A program made the position numbers and the translations under genes. A DNA stretch of 64,000 nucleotides from Levilactobacillus senmaizukei DSM 21775 = NBRC 103853 (GTDB taxonomy: Bacteria; Bacillota; Bacilli; Lactobacillales; Lactobacillaceae): assembly GCF_001592085.1 (NCBI RefSeq), contig NZ_BCWD01000001.1, positions 97,849 through 161,848 on the forward strand, written 5' to 3'. Position 1 is the first letter of the stretch, and every line of letters begins with the position of its first letter. The notes beneath the pieces were generated by a model. The model did no database searches. It was not told the DNA's origin and saw only the letters and a list, made by a program, of their open reading frames with translations. Of this stretch, positions 32,552-40,646 are shown piece after piece.

Positions 32552-33385
32552 ATGACCCACTCACTGGGACTCACCTTGCGACGAGCGCGGCACGATGCAC
32601 AATTAACCCAGGCCGCCACCGCCGAAGGCATCTGTGCTCAATCCATGTTGTCGGCCATCGAGAACGGCCGCTACATCCCCAATTCGGAGATTCTAATTCA
32701 GCTCTGTCAACGGTTAAAGATCAGTCTCACCGCCATCAGCCTCGCCGATAATTTTGATATCAGCAACCAGGTCGCCATTAATCAAGAGCTCGACCGCTTG
32801 TGTAATCGGCACGCCTATCAAACCCTCAACGATTACCTTCTCTCGGCACCGGTCTTGGCAGCGATCACGACCGATCGCCAAACTCAAGCCTACTATTACT
32901 ACCTCGGCATCACCGAGTATCAACTCAAGCACAACCTTGACGCTGCCCAGCAGGACTTTGATTTGGCCTTGAACAGCACCGCCGGACCCGCGACCACACT
33001 CACCCGACTGATTCACGCGGCCAATGGTCTGACCGCCGCCACAGCCGGTAAACCAACGGTGGCAACGACGGCGTTCACCACGGCCCTGGCCGATATCGAC
33101 CAGGCACCTTACGAAGCGGATCTGAACATACTATTTTACCTAGCCGCGCTCGCCGATTACCAGTTGGGCCGGCCCGTAGCGGCCACCGTCAGGCTACAGG
33201 ATGGCCTCCGTTTCATCACCGCTCACGATTCACATTACATGCTGGCGAATAGCTACCACCTGTTGGCCGTCATCTCGGCCAAAAGTGACCACCAAAACCA
33301 GGCCGATGAAGCCAATCAGTTTGCGACCATGCTGACGACCCTCTTCCATGAGAAAATTTTCGACGACTTTACCAAATATCAGTAA
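32552..33385 (+). CDS. Rgg/RRNPP-type transcriptional regulator
   Basis: The 277-residue protein has an XRE helix-turn-helix at 5-60 (LGLTLRRARHDAQLTQAATAEGICAQSMLSAIENGR). It is followed by helical TPR-like repeats rich in Ala, Leu, Asp and Tyr (NRHAYQTLNDYLLS, QAYYYYLGITEYQL, DLNILFYLAALADYQLG). This is the layout of Rgg/GadR/MutR regulators, which often bind short peptides. No peptide-pheromone gene is evident on either side. An SRPBCC gene starts 64 bp downstream. Confidence 0.82.
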   Translation: MTHSLGLTLRRARHDAQLTQAATAEGICAQSMLSAIENGRYIPNSEILIQLCQRLKISLTAISLADNFDISNQVAINQELDRLCNRHAYQTLNDYLLSAPVLAAITTDRQTQAYYYYLGITEYQLKHNLDAAQQDFDLALNSTAGPATTLTRLIHAANGLTAATAGKPTVATTAFTTALADIDQAPYEADLNILFYLAALADYQLGRPVAATVRLQDGLRFITAHDSHYMLANSYHLLAVISAKSDHQNQADEANQFATMLTTLFHEKIFDDFTKYQ

Positions 33386-33449
33386 GCTGATTTTTAACGA
33401 ATCGGCAAATTATGTACACTGGGGCCATCAACTAGAGGAGGTCCCATTC

Positions 33450-33863
33450 ATGAATAAACTCTTTACGAATCAAGTCCTGATCACCGCTGACCGTGCCACC
33501 GTACACGCCATTCTGGCTGACGCCCAACAACTGCTGACTTGGAATCCGGCCATCAGCAGTGTCGCTGGGAACGGCCATCAGTTTCGTATCGACCGGACGA
33601 CGGCCGCACTCAATCAACATGAATTGCTAACCATCACGACCACTCCCAATCAGGTCATCTATGACAGCACCGGCGGGCGGCTAGTCTACCAGCTGCGCTT
33701 TCACCTGACCAGCGTGACCGACCAAACGCTGATCGAAGAAGAACTTTGGACAGCCGATGGATCACATTTACCGCTCAAACTACTGGCCCCAATTGCTAAA
33801 CAGGCCTTCGCCGCCAACCTCAACCAGCTACGGCGACTCATTGAACACCGCGTCGTTAGTTAA
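33450..33863 (+). CDS. SRPBCC family protein
   Basis: Starting at the ATG at 33450, 8 bases after GAGGAGG, the protein has 137 residues. The pattern fits the START/SRPBCC hydrophobic-pocket fold: strand FTNQVLITADRATVHAILADAQQLLTWNPAI at the front, long antiparallel strands, and the C-terminal helix LLAPIAKQAFAANLNQLRRLIE. The ligand is unknown. It lies behind the Rgg-like gene, which may control it. Confidence 0.82.
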   Translation: MNKLFTNQVLITADRATVHAILADAQQLLTWNPAISSVAGNGHQFRIDRTTAALNQHELLTITTTPNQVIYDSTGGRLVYQLRFHLTSVTDQTLIEEELWTADGSHLPLKLLAPIAKQAFAANLNQLRRLIEHRVVS

Positions 33864-33876
33864 TTTCCACCTTCAG

Positions 33877-33916
33877 AACCGCCCGTGCCAATTAATTTGG
33901 CCGTGGCGGTTTTTTA
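33877..33916 (+). terminator. Terminator after the SRPBCC gene
   Basis: AACCGCC, GTGCCAA / TTGGC and GTGGCGGTT form an interrupted long stem, followed by TTTTT. Confidence 0.85.
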
Positions 33917-33919
33917 TCG

Positions 33920-33973
33920 TTGACAAATGTAAACGCTCGGTGTAAATTGGATTTATCGATTACAAACGTAATC
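33920..33973 (+). promoter_or_regulatory. Copper-operon promoter with two cop-box-like sites
   Basis: TTGACA (33920-33925) and TAAATT (33943-33948) are 17 bp apart. GACAAATGTA (33922-33931) overlaps the -35, and TACAAACGTA (33961-33970) lies behind the -10. Each differs by one base from the CopY/CopR consensus TACANNTGTA. The second is the centre of the palindrome-like GATTACAAACGTAATC. No copY gene lies in the window, so a regulator would act in trans. Confidence 0.6.
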
Positions 33974-34016
33974 ATACATTTTTGCTAACTGGCAATTAAA
34001 AAAAGGAGTCGAACTC

Positions 34017-34388
34017 ATGGATAAACTCATTGTGACGGTCGTGGCCTTTGGCTTGATCGCCTTCATCAGCTGGTGGTTCTTCGGCAAGCACGCCGTCAAG
34101 GAAGTGGCGGCCAACCAAGCTGCGGACCAGCAATCGGTCGACGTCGAGGTCAGCGGGGGGTACAGCCCCAGCACCGTCGTTTTAAAACAGGGGATCCCTG
34201 CTCAAATTAATTTCAATCGTAAGGATGCCTCAAGCTGTTTGGAACAAGTGGTTTTTGAGGATTTCGGCATCAACGACTTCCTGCCTAAAAATGAAAAACA
34301 CAGCGTGACCATCGACACATCCAAGCCCGGCGAATACGACTACGCCTGCGGGATGAATATGTTTCACGGTAAGGTCATCGTTAAATAA
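34017..34388 (+). CDS. Membrane-anchored cupredoxin-like protein
   Basis: The 123-residue protein has an N-terminal TM helix (4-22) and an external cupredoxin domain: VDVEVSGGYSPSTVVLKQGIPAQINFNR, then SSCLEQVVF, then YDYACGMNMFHGKVIV. Cys74, Cys111, Met113, Met115 and His117 are candidate copper ligands. The ribosome site is AAAAAGGAG. It is the first gene of a four-gene copper operon with a second cupredoxin, a P1B ATPase and a small membrane peptide. It probably binds or hands over copper at the outer face of the membrane. Confidence 0.88.
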   Translation: MDKLIVTVVAFGLIAFISWWFFGKHAVKEVAANQAADQQSVDVEVSGGYSPSTVVLKQGIPAQINFNRKDASSCLEQVVFEDFGINDFLPKNEKHSVTIDTSKPGEYDYACGMNMFHGKVIVK

Positions 34389-34411
34389 CTCACATCATGG
34401 AGGTCTTTATT

Positions 34412-34684
34412 ATGACAAACAAACAAACTGCTCAGGTCACCGTAGACGGTGGCTACCAACCCAACACGATTACCTTTAAACAAGGCACGCCCGCAGAATT
34501 AACTTTCAACCGGGTCAGCAATGCCGGTTGTTTGGACCAAGTCATCTTGCCCAACAGCTCCGACACCCACGACTTACCCCTAAACGACCCTCAGACTTTT
34601 GCCATCGACACCTCAAGTGCTGGCGACTTCACCTTTAGTTGCGGGATGGACATGTTCCGCGGGACGGTGGTGATTGAACCATGA
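34412..34684 (+). CDS. Cupredoxin-like protein without membrane anchor
   Basis: At 90 residues (ATG 34412, TGGAGG upstream) it is a single cupredoxin domain closely similar to the previous protein. It has no TM helix and no signal peptide, so it should be cytosolic. Cys40 (AGCLDQVIL), Cys77, Met79 and Met81 (FTFSCGMDMFRG) are kept, while the His of its partner is Arg83. Its stop overlaps the ATPase start by 4 bases. The pairing of an anchored and a free cupredoxin with an ATPase that lacks its own metal-binding domain suggests that it serves as the ATPase's copper donor. Confidence 0.88.
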   Translation: MTNKQTAQVTVDGGYQPNTITFKQGTPAELTFNRVSNAGCLDQVILPNSSDTHDLPLNDPQTFAIDTSSAGDFTFSCGMDMFRGTVVIEP

Positions 34685-36609
34685 GCATCAAAAATCGCTT
34701 CGTCTTCTCATTAATCGTTTCTCTACCCATGCTGATTGAAATGTTCCTGAAGCCCTTTGGTTTCATGTTACCCGGCCACGAATGGACCATGTTCCTGTTA
34801 GCCACGGCCGTCATGCTCGTCTCCGACGGTCCGTTCATCCAGAGTGCTTGGGCGGCCTTCAAGCATCATCACGCCAACATGGACACCCTAGTCGCCATCG
34901 GGACTGCTACGGCCTACTTTTACAGTATCTACGCGATGTTAACCCACCAAGCGGTCTTCTTCGAAAGCGCCGCCTTCGTGGTCACGTTCATCCTGTTAGG
35001 CCAAGTCTTCGAAGACCGGATGAGGCATTCGGCGTCTGGCGCCGTGGAAAAACTGATGGATTTACAGGCCAAGGATGCGACCGTTCTGCGAGACGGCCGG
35101 TTGGTCAGTATTCCCCTCAGTGATGTAGCCGTCGGCGATATTATTCAGGTGAAACCGGGACAAAAGATTGCGGTCGATGGGGTCATTACCGAGGGCCAAT
35201 CCACGATTGATGAATCCATGGTCACCGGTGAAAGTATGCCGGTCACCAAAGCGACTGGCGACGCCGTGATCGGATCCACCATGAATAGCACTGGAACCTT
35301 CATGTTCAAGGCCAGCAAGGTTGGCGATGACACGCTGTTAGCTCAGATTGTCGAAATGGTTAAAAAGGCACAGACCAGTCATGCGCCGATCCAAAGGACG
35401 GTCGACAAGATTGCGGATATCTTCGTTCCCGCGGTCCTCATCATCGCGATTGCCACCTTCTTCGTGTGGGATGTCTTGATTGGTGCCAGCCTGGTTAGTT
35501 CCATGTTGTTTGCCGTCTCGGTCGTCATCATCGCCTGTCCCTGTGCCTTGGGGATTGCGACACCTACCGCCCTCATGGTTGGAACCGGTCGCAGTGCCAA
35601 ACTCGGTATCCTGATTAAAAATGGTGAGGTCTTGGAAGCTGCCAATACGATTAAGACGGTGGTCTTCGACAAGACGGGAACCATCACCGCAGGTCATCCG
35701 CAGGTGACCGACATTGTTGGCGACGCGACCCAGGTACTCCGGGTCGCGGCCGCCCTGGAAGCCAGCTCGGAACATCCACTGGCCACGGCCATCCTGAATC
35801 GGGCCAAGACCACCGTGGTAACGCCCGCAAAGATCACAAACTTTGCCGCCATCCAAGGCAAAGGTGTCCAAGCCACCGTTGATGGTCACGCCGCCTTTAT
35901 TGGTAACGATAAACTCCTGACCGATTACACCCTATCCGCCGCAGAACAAGCCACCATGGAACACTTGCAACAAGAAGCCAAGACGGTCGTCATTGTTGGC
36001 TTCGCCGGTAAGGTCATCGGCCTAATTGCCATTCAAGACGCACCCAAGGCCAGTTCGGCCGGTGCAATTGCCGCCCTCAAGCGTGAAGGGTTACGAACCG
36101 TCATGCTAACCGGTGACAACGCCCGGGTTGCCGCAGCGATTGCCGCTCAGGTTGGCATCGACGATGTCATTGCCGACGTGCTCCCCGGTGACAAGGCCGA
36201 CCACGTGAAAGCCTTGCAAGAATCCGGTCCCGTGGCTTTTGTCGGCGACGGTATCAACGATGCGCCGGCATTAACCACAGCCGACGTGGGGATTGCCATG
36301 GGGTCTGGAACCGATATTGCCATCGAATCCGGTGGAATCGTGCTGGTCAAAAATGACCTGCAAGACGTCGTTCGGGCCCTTGAACTCAGTAAGCACACCT
36401 TCAAACGGATTAAGTTCAACCTATTCTGGGCCTTCATCTACAATACCCTGGGCATTCCGGTGGCCGCCGGCGTCTTCTTCGGTCTGGACCTGTCGCTCAG
36501 CCCAGAACTGGCCGGCCTCGGGATGGCGCTCAGTTCCCTCTCCGTTGTGGCCAGCTCACTACTGTTGAACCGCACGAAGTTGACTTCCGCTCCCGCTGTG
36601 ACTGCTTAG
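34681..36609 (+). CDS. copA: Copper-translocating P1B-type ATPase without N-terminal metal domain
   Basis: The 642-residue pump has eight TM segments and all P-type motifs: TGES (182-185), CPC (286-288) in TM6, DKTGT (330-334), SSEHPLA, MLTGDN and GDGINDAP. TM7 has YN (FIYNTLGIP) and TM8 has MALSSLSVVASS, the MxxSS pattern of Cu(I) pumps (P1B-1). It begins directly at TM1 and lacks the usual CxxC domain or His-rich N-terminus. That is unusual and fits with the two cupredoxin genes just upstream. It probably exports Cu(I) from the cytosol. Confidence 0.92.
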   Translation: MSIKNRFVFSLIVSLPMLIEMFLKPFGFMLPGHEWTMFLLATAVMLVSDGPFIQSAWAAFKHHHANMDTLVAIGTATAYFYSIYAMLTHQAVFFESAAFVVTFILLGQVFEDRMRHSASGAVEKLMDLQAKDATVLRDGRLVSIPLSDVAVGDIIQVKPGQKIAVDGVITEGQSTIDESMVTGESMPVTKATGDAVIGSTMNSTGTFMFKASKVGDDTLLAQIVEMVKKAQTSHAPIQRTVDKIADIFVPAVLIIAIATFFVWDVLIGASLVSSMLFAVSVVIIACPCALGIATPTALMVGTGRSAKLGILIKNGEVLEAANTIKTVVFDKTGTITAGHPQVTDIVGDATQVLRVAAALEASSEHPLATAILNRAKTTVVTPAKITNFAAIQGKGVQATVDGHAAFIGNDKLLTDYTLSAAEQATMEHLQQEAKTVVIVGFAGKVIGLIAIQDAPKASSAGAIAALKREGLRTVMLTGDNARVAAAIAAQVGIDDVIADVLPGDKADHVKALQESGPVAFVGDGINDAPALTTADVGIAMGSGTDIAIESGGIVLVKNDLQDVVRALELSKHTFKRIKFNLFWAFIYNTLGIPVAAGVFFGLDLSLSPELAGLGMALSSLSVVASSLLLNRTKLTSAPAVTA

Positions 36610-36622
36610 GAGGCATCGTCTC

Positions 36623-36736
36623 ATGAATGAAAAATTCTGGAACAAGAGTACCTTACAAACCAGTGTGATTGCTGTCGTCTACGTCGGCATTGCCACCCTG
36701 GCCGGTAGTCTCTTGTTAAATTTCCTTCACTTCTAA
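36623..36736 (+). CDS. 37-residue membrane peptide at the end of the copper operon
   Basis: An ATG at 36623, 8-10 bases after TAGGAGGC, opens a 37-codon frame: a polar start MNEKFWNKSTLQTS, then a hydrophobic helix VIAVVYVGIATLAGSLLLNFLHF, then TAA. It follows the ATPase stop by 13 bases and is followed at once by a terminator. Both facts support a real, co-transcribed gene. I do not recognise the family. Its position resembles small membrane subunits that accompany P-type ATPases (KdpF-like situations), so a stabilising or regulatory subunit is a reasonable guess only. Confidence 0.65.
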   Translation: MNEKFWNKSTLQTSVIAVVYVGIATLAGSLLLNFLHF

Positions 36737-36743
36737 ATTGTTT

Positions 36744-36776
36744 AACCCTTGCCTTTTGGTGAGGGTTTTTCTTTTT
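36744..36776 (+). terminator. Terminator of the copper operon
   Basis: AACCCTTGCC and GGTGAGGGTT pair with one mismatch, followed by TTTCTTTTT. Confidence 0.8.
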
Positions 36777-37036
36777 AATGAAATTGGTCTGCCTGCCTTC
36801 GGCTCAAACTTGTCGTTGAAATGTCCACTGGCTTCAGGAACGAAGGCCTAAATCAAAATCTAAAGACGCCGTCCAAAAGCTTTCCCAAACAACGGCCAAT
36901 ATCGATTTGAACCAACTCCGGTCACTCGTAAATAGACCGTTCACCTGGGGGGCCACAGACCAATGACACCGATTAATCGTCGAGCTCCGAACCCTTGGCG
37001 CCGAGGACCAAACGTTTTCCCGGTACCGGGCGTCTA
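36777..37036. other. Noncoding stretch before the structured repeats
   Basis: I see no credible gene here. The part nearest 37036 (CTTGGCGCCGAGG, and CCCGGTACCGGG at about 37019-37030) is palindromic and may belong to the structured element that follows. Confidence 0.35.
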
Positions 37037-37450
37037 TCTTAGCCGGAGACGATTCGGGGCGAAGTCCTGTGACAGTGGTGTTGGTTGGTCGGCCGGGTTT
37101 GCCGAACCTATTCCACAGGCCGCCTTGAGAGACTCACGGTCTTAGCGAGGCTTCCAAGCGAGTTCAAAGACTGACCCTCGGCTTTGGACGGGCCCCATAG
37201 GACACAGCCTGGAAGCGCTGGTAAGGGTCACGCGAAGATCAATCTGACTTTGTCGACGGTCCTAGCCAAAGGTGGCCCGGGACGGAGTCCTGTGTCGGTG
37301 GTGTTAGGTTGGCCGGGTTTGCCAAGCTTACACCACGGGCCGTCTTGGGAGACTCACGGTCTTAGTGAGGCTTCCAAGCGAGTTCAAAGACCGCTCTTTG
37401 GCTTTAGACGGGGCCCCATAGGACGCAGTCCCGGACCGCCGACGGCGGTC
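37037..37450 (+). repeat. Two tandem copies of a GC-rich structured noncoding unit (period about 221 bp)
   Basis: Unit 1 (about 37037-37211) and unit 2 (about 37258-37434) share long identical words: GACTCACGGTCTTAG (37131 and 37351), GAGGCTTCCAAGCGAGTTCAAAGAC, GGCCGGGTTTGCC and GCCCCATAGGAC. Each can fold a hairpin whose loop is the GGCCGGGTTTGCC word. In unit 1 GTGG and GGTT pair with AACC and CCAC, and in unit 2 GTGGTGT pairs with ACACCAC, so the arms differ while pairing is kept. Unit 2 ends with GACCGCC-GAC-GGCGGTC (37434-37450). Open frames across the region are incidental. Strand is uncertain; I describe the plus strand. I recognise no named RNA family. Confidence 0.65.
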
Positions 37451-37461
37451 ATTCAAAGACC

Positions 37462-37500
37462 AAAAGAAAAGCCGCCGCTGGATTACTCCAGCAGCGGCTA
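37462..37500 (-). terminator. Terminator of the first glutathione peroxidase gene
   Basis: AGCCGCCGCTGG and CCAGCAGCGGCT form a 12-bp stem with one mismatch, with AAAAGAAAA on its left (U-rich on the minus strand). Confidence 0.85.
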
Positions 37501-37514
37501 GTTAAGTTAAGCGA

Positions 37515-37988
37515 TTATTTAGCGTCCAAAGCCTTCACGATGTCGGCTTCGAAACTTTCGGGTTCGGTGTCAGGCGTGAACCGGCTGACCAATTGGCCAT
37601 CGCGACCAACTAAGAACTTGGTGAAGTTCCATTCGATGTCGCCTTCACCAGAAGCGTCCTTCAGGTAGGTGAAGAGCGCGTCTTCGTCGTCACCGTTAAC
37701 GGCAACCCGCGTCGTAATTGGGAAAGTTACCCCATAATGCATTTGGCAAAATTCACTAGCGGCTTCGTCAGAATCTAATTCTTGCTTGAATTGGTTAGAT
37801 GGCAACCCCAGTACTTCGAGGCCTTGGTCATGATACTTCTTGTACAGTGATTCCAAGCCCTTGAATTGTGGTGTGAACCCACACTTACTGGCGGTATTAA
37901 CAATTAAGACTACCTTACCTTCGTAGTCCTTCAGGTCGATGGTTTTGCCACCCATTTCGGTTTCAGAAAAATCATAAACAGTCGTCAC
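37515..37988 (-). CDS. Glutathione peroxidase family protein (Cys type)
   Basis: The 157-residue thioredoxin-fold peroxidase starts at GTG (37988) behind GGAAAGGATGA. It has the catalytic cysteine in NTASKCGFTPQFKGLESLY (Cys instead of selenocysteine), the GLPSNQF segment and EWNFTKFLV. In bacteria such enzymes usually reduce hydroperoxides with thioredoxin or low-molecular thiols. A paralogue lies directly upstream on the same strand, 90 bp away. Confidence 0.93.
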   Translation of the reverse strand: MTTVYDFSETEMGGKTIDLKDYEGKVVLIVNTASKCGFTPQFKGLESLYKKYHDQGLEVLGLPSNQFKQELDSDEAASEFCQMHYGVTFPITTRVAVNGDDEDALFTYLKDASGEGDIEWNFTKFLVGRDGQLVSRFTPDTEPESFEADIVKALDAK

Positions 37989-38078
37989 GATTAAATCATC
38001 CTTTCCAATCAGCTCATCTGTGATAGTGCGATAAGTTACCCTAAAAACAATTGTACACCAACTATTAAAATTAAGCCG

Positions 38079-38564
38079 CTAATCCGGCTCAGTTTCAGAA
38101 CGCAGGGCGGCCTCGATCACCTTAACCAGTTTCTCCGGCTTCGTCACCGGTGCAAACCGATCAATCAGGTTGCCGTCACGACCAATCAAGAACTTGGTGA
38201 AGTTCCACTTAATCCGGCCGTGACCGGCAGTCTTCTTCAAGTACGTGAACAACTCATCCTCTTCGGCACCATTCACCCGAATTGGTTTTGTCATTGGAAA
38301 TGTCACCCCATAATGAAGTTGGCAGTACTCACTGATTTCTTTATCGGAACCCAGCTCCTGTCGAAATTGGTTCGAAGGCAATCCGATCACCTCTAAACCC
38401 GCCGCATGGAAACGTTGATAGAGATCCTCTAAACCTTCGAGCTGTGGTGCTAGGCCACACTTACTGGCGGTGTTTACAATCAAAACCACTTTGCCGCGGT
38501 AATCATTGAAATCAATTGCGTGACCATTCATTTCAGTTTCTTGAAAATCATAAATTCTTGCCAT
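38079..38564 (-). CDS. Glutathione peroxidase family protein, second copy (Cys type)
   Basis: From the ATG at 38564 (AGAAGGGCGG upstream) it has 161 residues and resembles the neighbouring peroxidase along its whole length: NTASKCGLAPQLEGLEDLY with the catalytic Cys, GLPSNQF, KWNFTKFLI. The C-terminus differs (VIEAALRSETEPD). The two genes probably arose by tandem duplication. The start was moved to the ATG with the family's MARIYDF opening. Confidence 0.92.
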   Translation of the reverse strand: MARIYDFQETEMNGHAIDFNDYRGKVVLIVNTASKCGLAPQLEGLEDLYQRFHAAGLEVIGLPSNQFRQELGSDKEISEYCQLHYGVTFPMTKPIRVNGAEEDELFTYLKKTAGHGRIKWNFTKFLIGRDGNLIDRFAPVTKPEKLVKVIEAALRSETEPD

Positions 38565-38791
38565 TGTGAAACCGCCCTTCTGGAACCCATCGCTTTTAGT
38601 TGTGCACAATTATACTGTACACCTGCAATTAAGAAATGTCTCGTCGGAACCCTAAAAAAATGAGCCATACTAGTTAAAATACCACCCCGGACCTTCTGGT
38701 ACGGCGTGGTATGCTGCTGACTATTTAGATCGACATTTCCTGCTTACAAGTCAGATTATACGACTTTTTACCCCCGATAATGTATCCCACC

Positions 38792-38836
38792 CAAAAATCG
38801 TTACCGACTTCAGACAAGCTCAGCAACGATTTTTTT
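38792..38836. terminator. Terminator of the purine permease gene
   Basis: AAAAATCGTT and AACGATTTTTTT arms, with an inner imperfect stem, allow termination in both directions. Confidence 0.82.
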
Positions 38837-38858
38837 GCGAAACGTTATTATGTTGGCG

Positions 38859-40316
38859 TTAGACGATGGCTAACACGGCAAAGTTAATCACGAAGAGCAG
38901 TGAGACAATCCAAATCAATGGATGAACCTCTCGAGCCTTCCCGAGGACCAACTTCACCACACAGTAGAAGATAAACCCAGCGGCGATTCCGTAGGTAATG
39001 TTGTAGGCAAAGGCCATGATGAACGTGGTCATGAAGGCTGGAATGGCCTCGTTCAGGTCGTGCCAAGGAATCTTCCCCAGTGAGCTCATCATCATAATCC
39101 CAACCAGAATCAACGATGGTGCAATGGCCGCGGTTGGGATAATAGATAGTAATGGTGACGCCAACGAGCTGACCAGGAAGAGCACGGCTACCACAACACT
39201 GGTCAAACCAGTCCGCCCACCGGCACCAATCCCGGCAGAGCTTTCGACATAAGTCGTCAGGTTAGACGTCCCAAAGATCGACCCAACCCCGGTCGCAATG
39301 GAGTCGGCGAACAGGGCCTTATCCAACTTGGACTTGAATCCCGGTTCTTGTTCCAAAGCCAACTCCTTTTCGCCCGAGAAGATCCCCGTTTGCCGCCCGG
39401 TCCCGATAAAGGTCCCCAGAGAATCAAACGTGTCGGAAAGACTAAAGGACAAAATGGTCATCAAGACTAAAATTACTCGGTTGTGTTCTGTGAATAGTGA
39501 CCCCATCCCTTCGGCCGAAAAAGCCGCCAGGAAGGTCGTCCCCAATTCATGGAAGGATGAACCAATGGAGTAGCCACTGACCAGATGCAGGTTGGTAACC
39601 CCCATGGGAATTCCGATCAGTGTCGTCGCCAGGATCCCGATCAATAGGGCACCGGGAACCTTCTTAACCTTGAAGATCACGGTAATGACCAGCCCGATCA
39701 GTGCGAGCACCAGGGCCGGCGACGTAAAGTTAGATAGGGCGGGCACGATGCCCCCGCCGGTGACGATCGACCCGACGCCGTGTTCAAAGGTCTTTTGCGT
39801 CGCCTTAAAGGCTTGACCGTTGATTGACAAGATGTTGTTCGCATCGCTGGTAAACTGTAAAAAGTTGGCATTTTTCAGGCCAACATAGGCAATGAACGCC
39901 CCAATCCCACCACTGATGGCTAATTGTAAATTCAACGGAATCGCCGAAATTAACATTTTCCGAATCTTGGTTGCGGTAATAATGATATTAATAATGCCAC
40001 AGAAAAATACCAGCGCCAGGGCCTGTTGCCACTTGAAGCCGAGCCCCATGACCACGGTGTAGGTGAAGAAGGCGTTCAGCCCCATCCCCGGTGCAACCGC
40101 ATAGGGCACGTTGGCGAAGAGTCCCATGACCAAGGTTCCGGCCACGGAGGCAATAATGGTCGCCAGGAAGACCGCCTGTTGAGGCATCCCCGTTTGCCCC
40201 AGGATTTGTGGATTAACGAATAAGATATACGACATGGCGAAGAAGGTGGTGACGCCGGCCGCAATTTCAGTGCCGACGGTGGTGCCTGACTCCTTAAGTT
40301 TAAAGAAATTGTCCAC
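38859..40316 (-). CDS. NCS2/AzgA-type purine permease
   Basis: The 485-residue protein has about 12-14 TM segments and the AzgA/PbuG pattern: GTEIAAGVTTFFAMSYILFVNP at the start, the APGMGLNAFFTYTVV helix, and SDTFDSLGTFIGTGRQTG. GTSNLTTYVESSAGIGAGGRTGLTSVVV contains the conserved substrate-site residues. It should import adenine, guanine or hypoxanthine by proton symport. I looked for a purine riboswitch in the leader and saw none. A palindrome overlaps the promoter instead. Confidence 0.92.
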   Translation of the reverse strand: MDNFFKLKESGTTVGTEIAAGVTTFFAMSYILFVNPQILGQTGMPQQAVFLATIIASVAGTLVMGLFANVPYAVAPGMGLNAFFTYTVVMGLGFKWQQALALVFFCGIINIIITATKIRKMLISAIPLNLQLAISGGIGAFIAYVGLKNANFLQFTSDANNILSINGQAFKATQKTFEHGVGSIVTGGGIVPALSNFTSPALVLALIGLVITVIFKVKKVPGALLIGILATTLIGIPMGVTNLHLVSGYSIGSSFHELGTTFLAAFSAEGMGSLFTEHNRVILVLMTILSFSLSDTFDSLGTFIGTGRQTGIFSGEKELALEQEPGFKSKLDKALFADSIATGVGSIFGTSNLTTYVESSAGIGAGGRTGLTSVVVAVLFLVSSLASPLLSIIPTAAIAPSLILVGIMMMSSLGKIPWHDLNEAIPAFMTTFIMAFAYNITYGIAAGFIFYCVVKLVLGKAREVHPLIWIVSLLFVINFAVLAIV

Positions 40317-40349
40317 GGTGTTTTCCTCCTAAATCCGAATATTAGTCTA

Positions 40350-40385
40350 CTTATAATTAGAAATAGTTAGCTATCTCAATTGAGA
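40350..40385 (-). promoter_or_regulatory. Promoter and possible operator of the purine permease gene
   Basis: On the minus strand TTGAGA (40379-40374) and TATAAG (40355-40350) are 18 bp apart. TCTCAATTGAGA (40374-40385) is a perfect 12-bp palindrome on the -35. Confidence 0.6.
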
Positions 40386-40599
40386 CTATACCAGATCCAA
40401 CTCACGAAGGAAAGCAAAACCCGAATAAACGGAGCAAGTTTTAGTTTGCCCGTTAAGCTAATCAGGAATTCAATTATTGGACTAACCCGTGCAATGCGGC
40501 TTTGACGCTACCATGCGGAGCTATCGCTCATTGGACGTTAACCAAACTAATCATTTCCGGTGGCCGATTCTCCTCGTTCACTCTAAAACCGAACGAAAA
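40386..40599. other. Intergenic stretch, nothing recognised
   Basis: No gene, riboswitch or clear repeat is visible between the purine permease promoter and the terminator of the protease gene. Confidence 0.4.
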
Positions 40600-40639
40600 C
40601 GAGCACGGTGACTTCCTCTGAGGAAAGCCGCCGTGCTCG
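40600..40639 (-). terminator. Terminator of the first matrixin-like gene
   Basis: GAGCACGG and CCGTGCTC arms enclose a TTCCTC/GAGGAA inner stem. The T-run on the minus strand is weak. Confidence 0.65.
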
Positions 40640-40646
40640 GATAGTT

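Noticed and set aside
32404..33449. Short peptide-pheromone gene for the Rgg-like regulator
   Set aside because: No short frame with a ribosome site and a hydrophobic C-terminus was found on either side of the regulator gene.
36963..37501. Open frames of 60 and 105 codons across the repeated region
   Set aside because: They have no ribosome site, their residue use is that of GC-rich noncoding DNA, and they run across hairpins and the repeats.
40317..40640. Purine riboswitch upstream of the purine permease gene
   Set aside because: I found neither the conserved TATA/loop words nor the P1 stem expected for the guanine/adenine aptamer.
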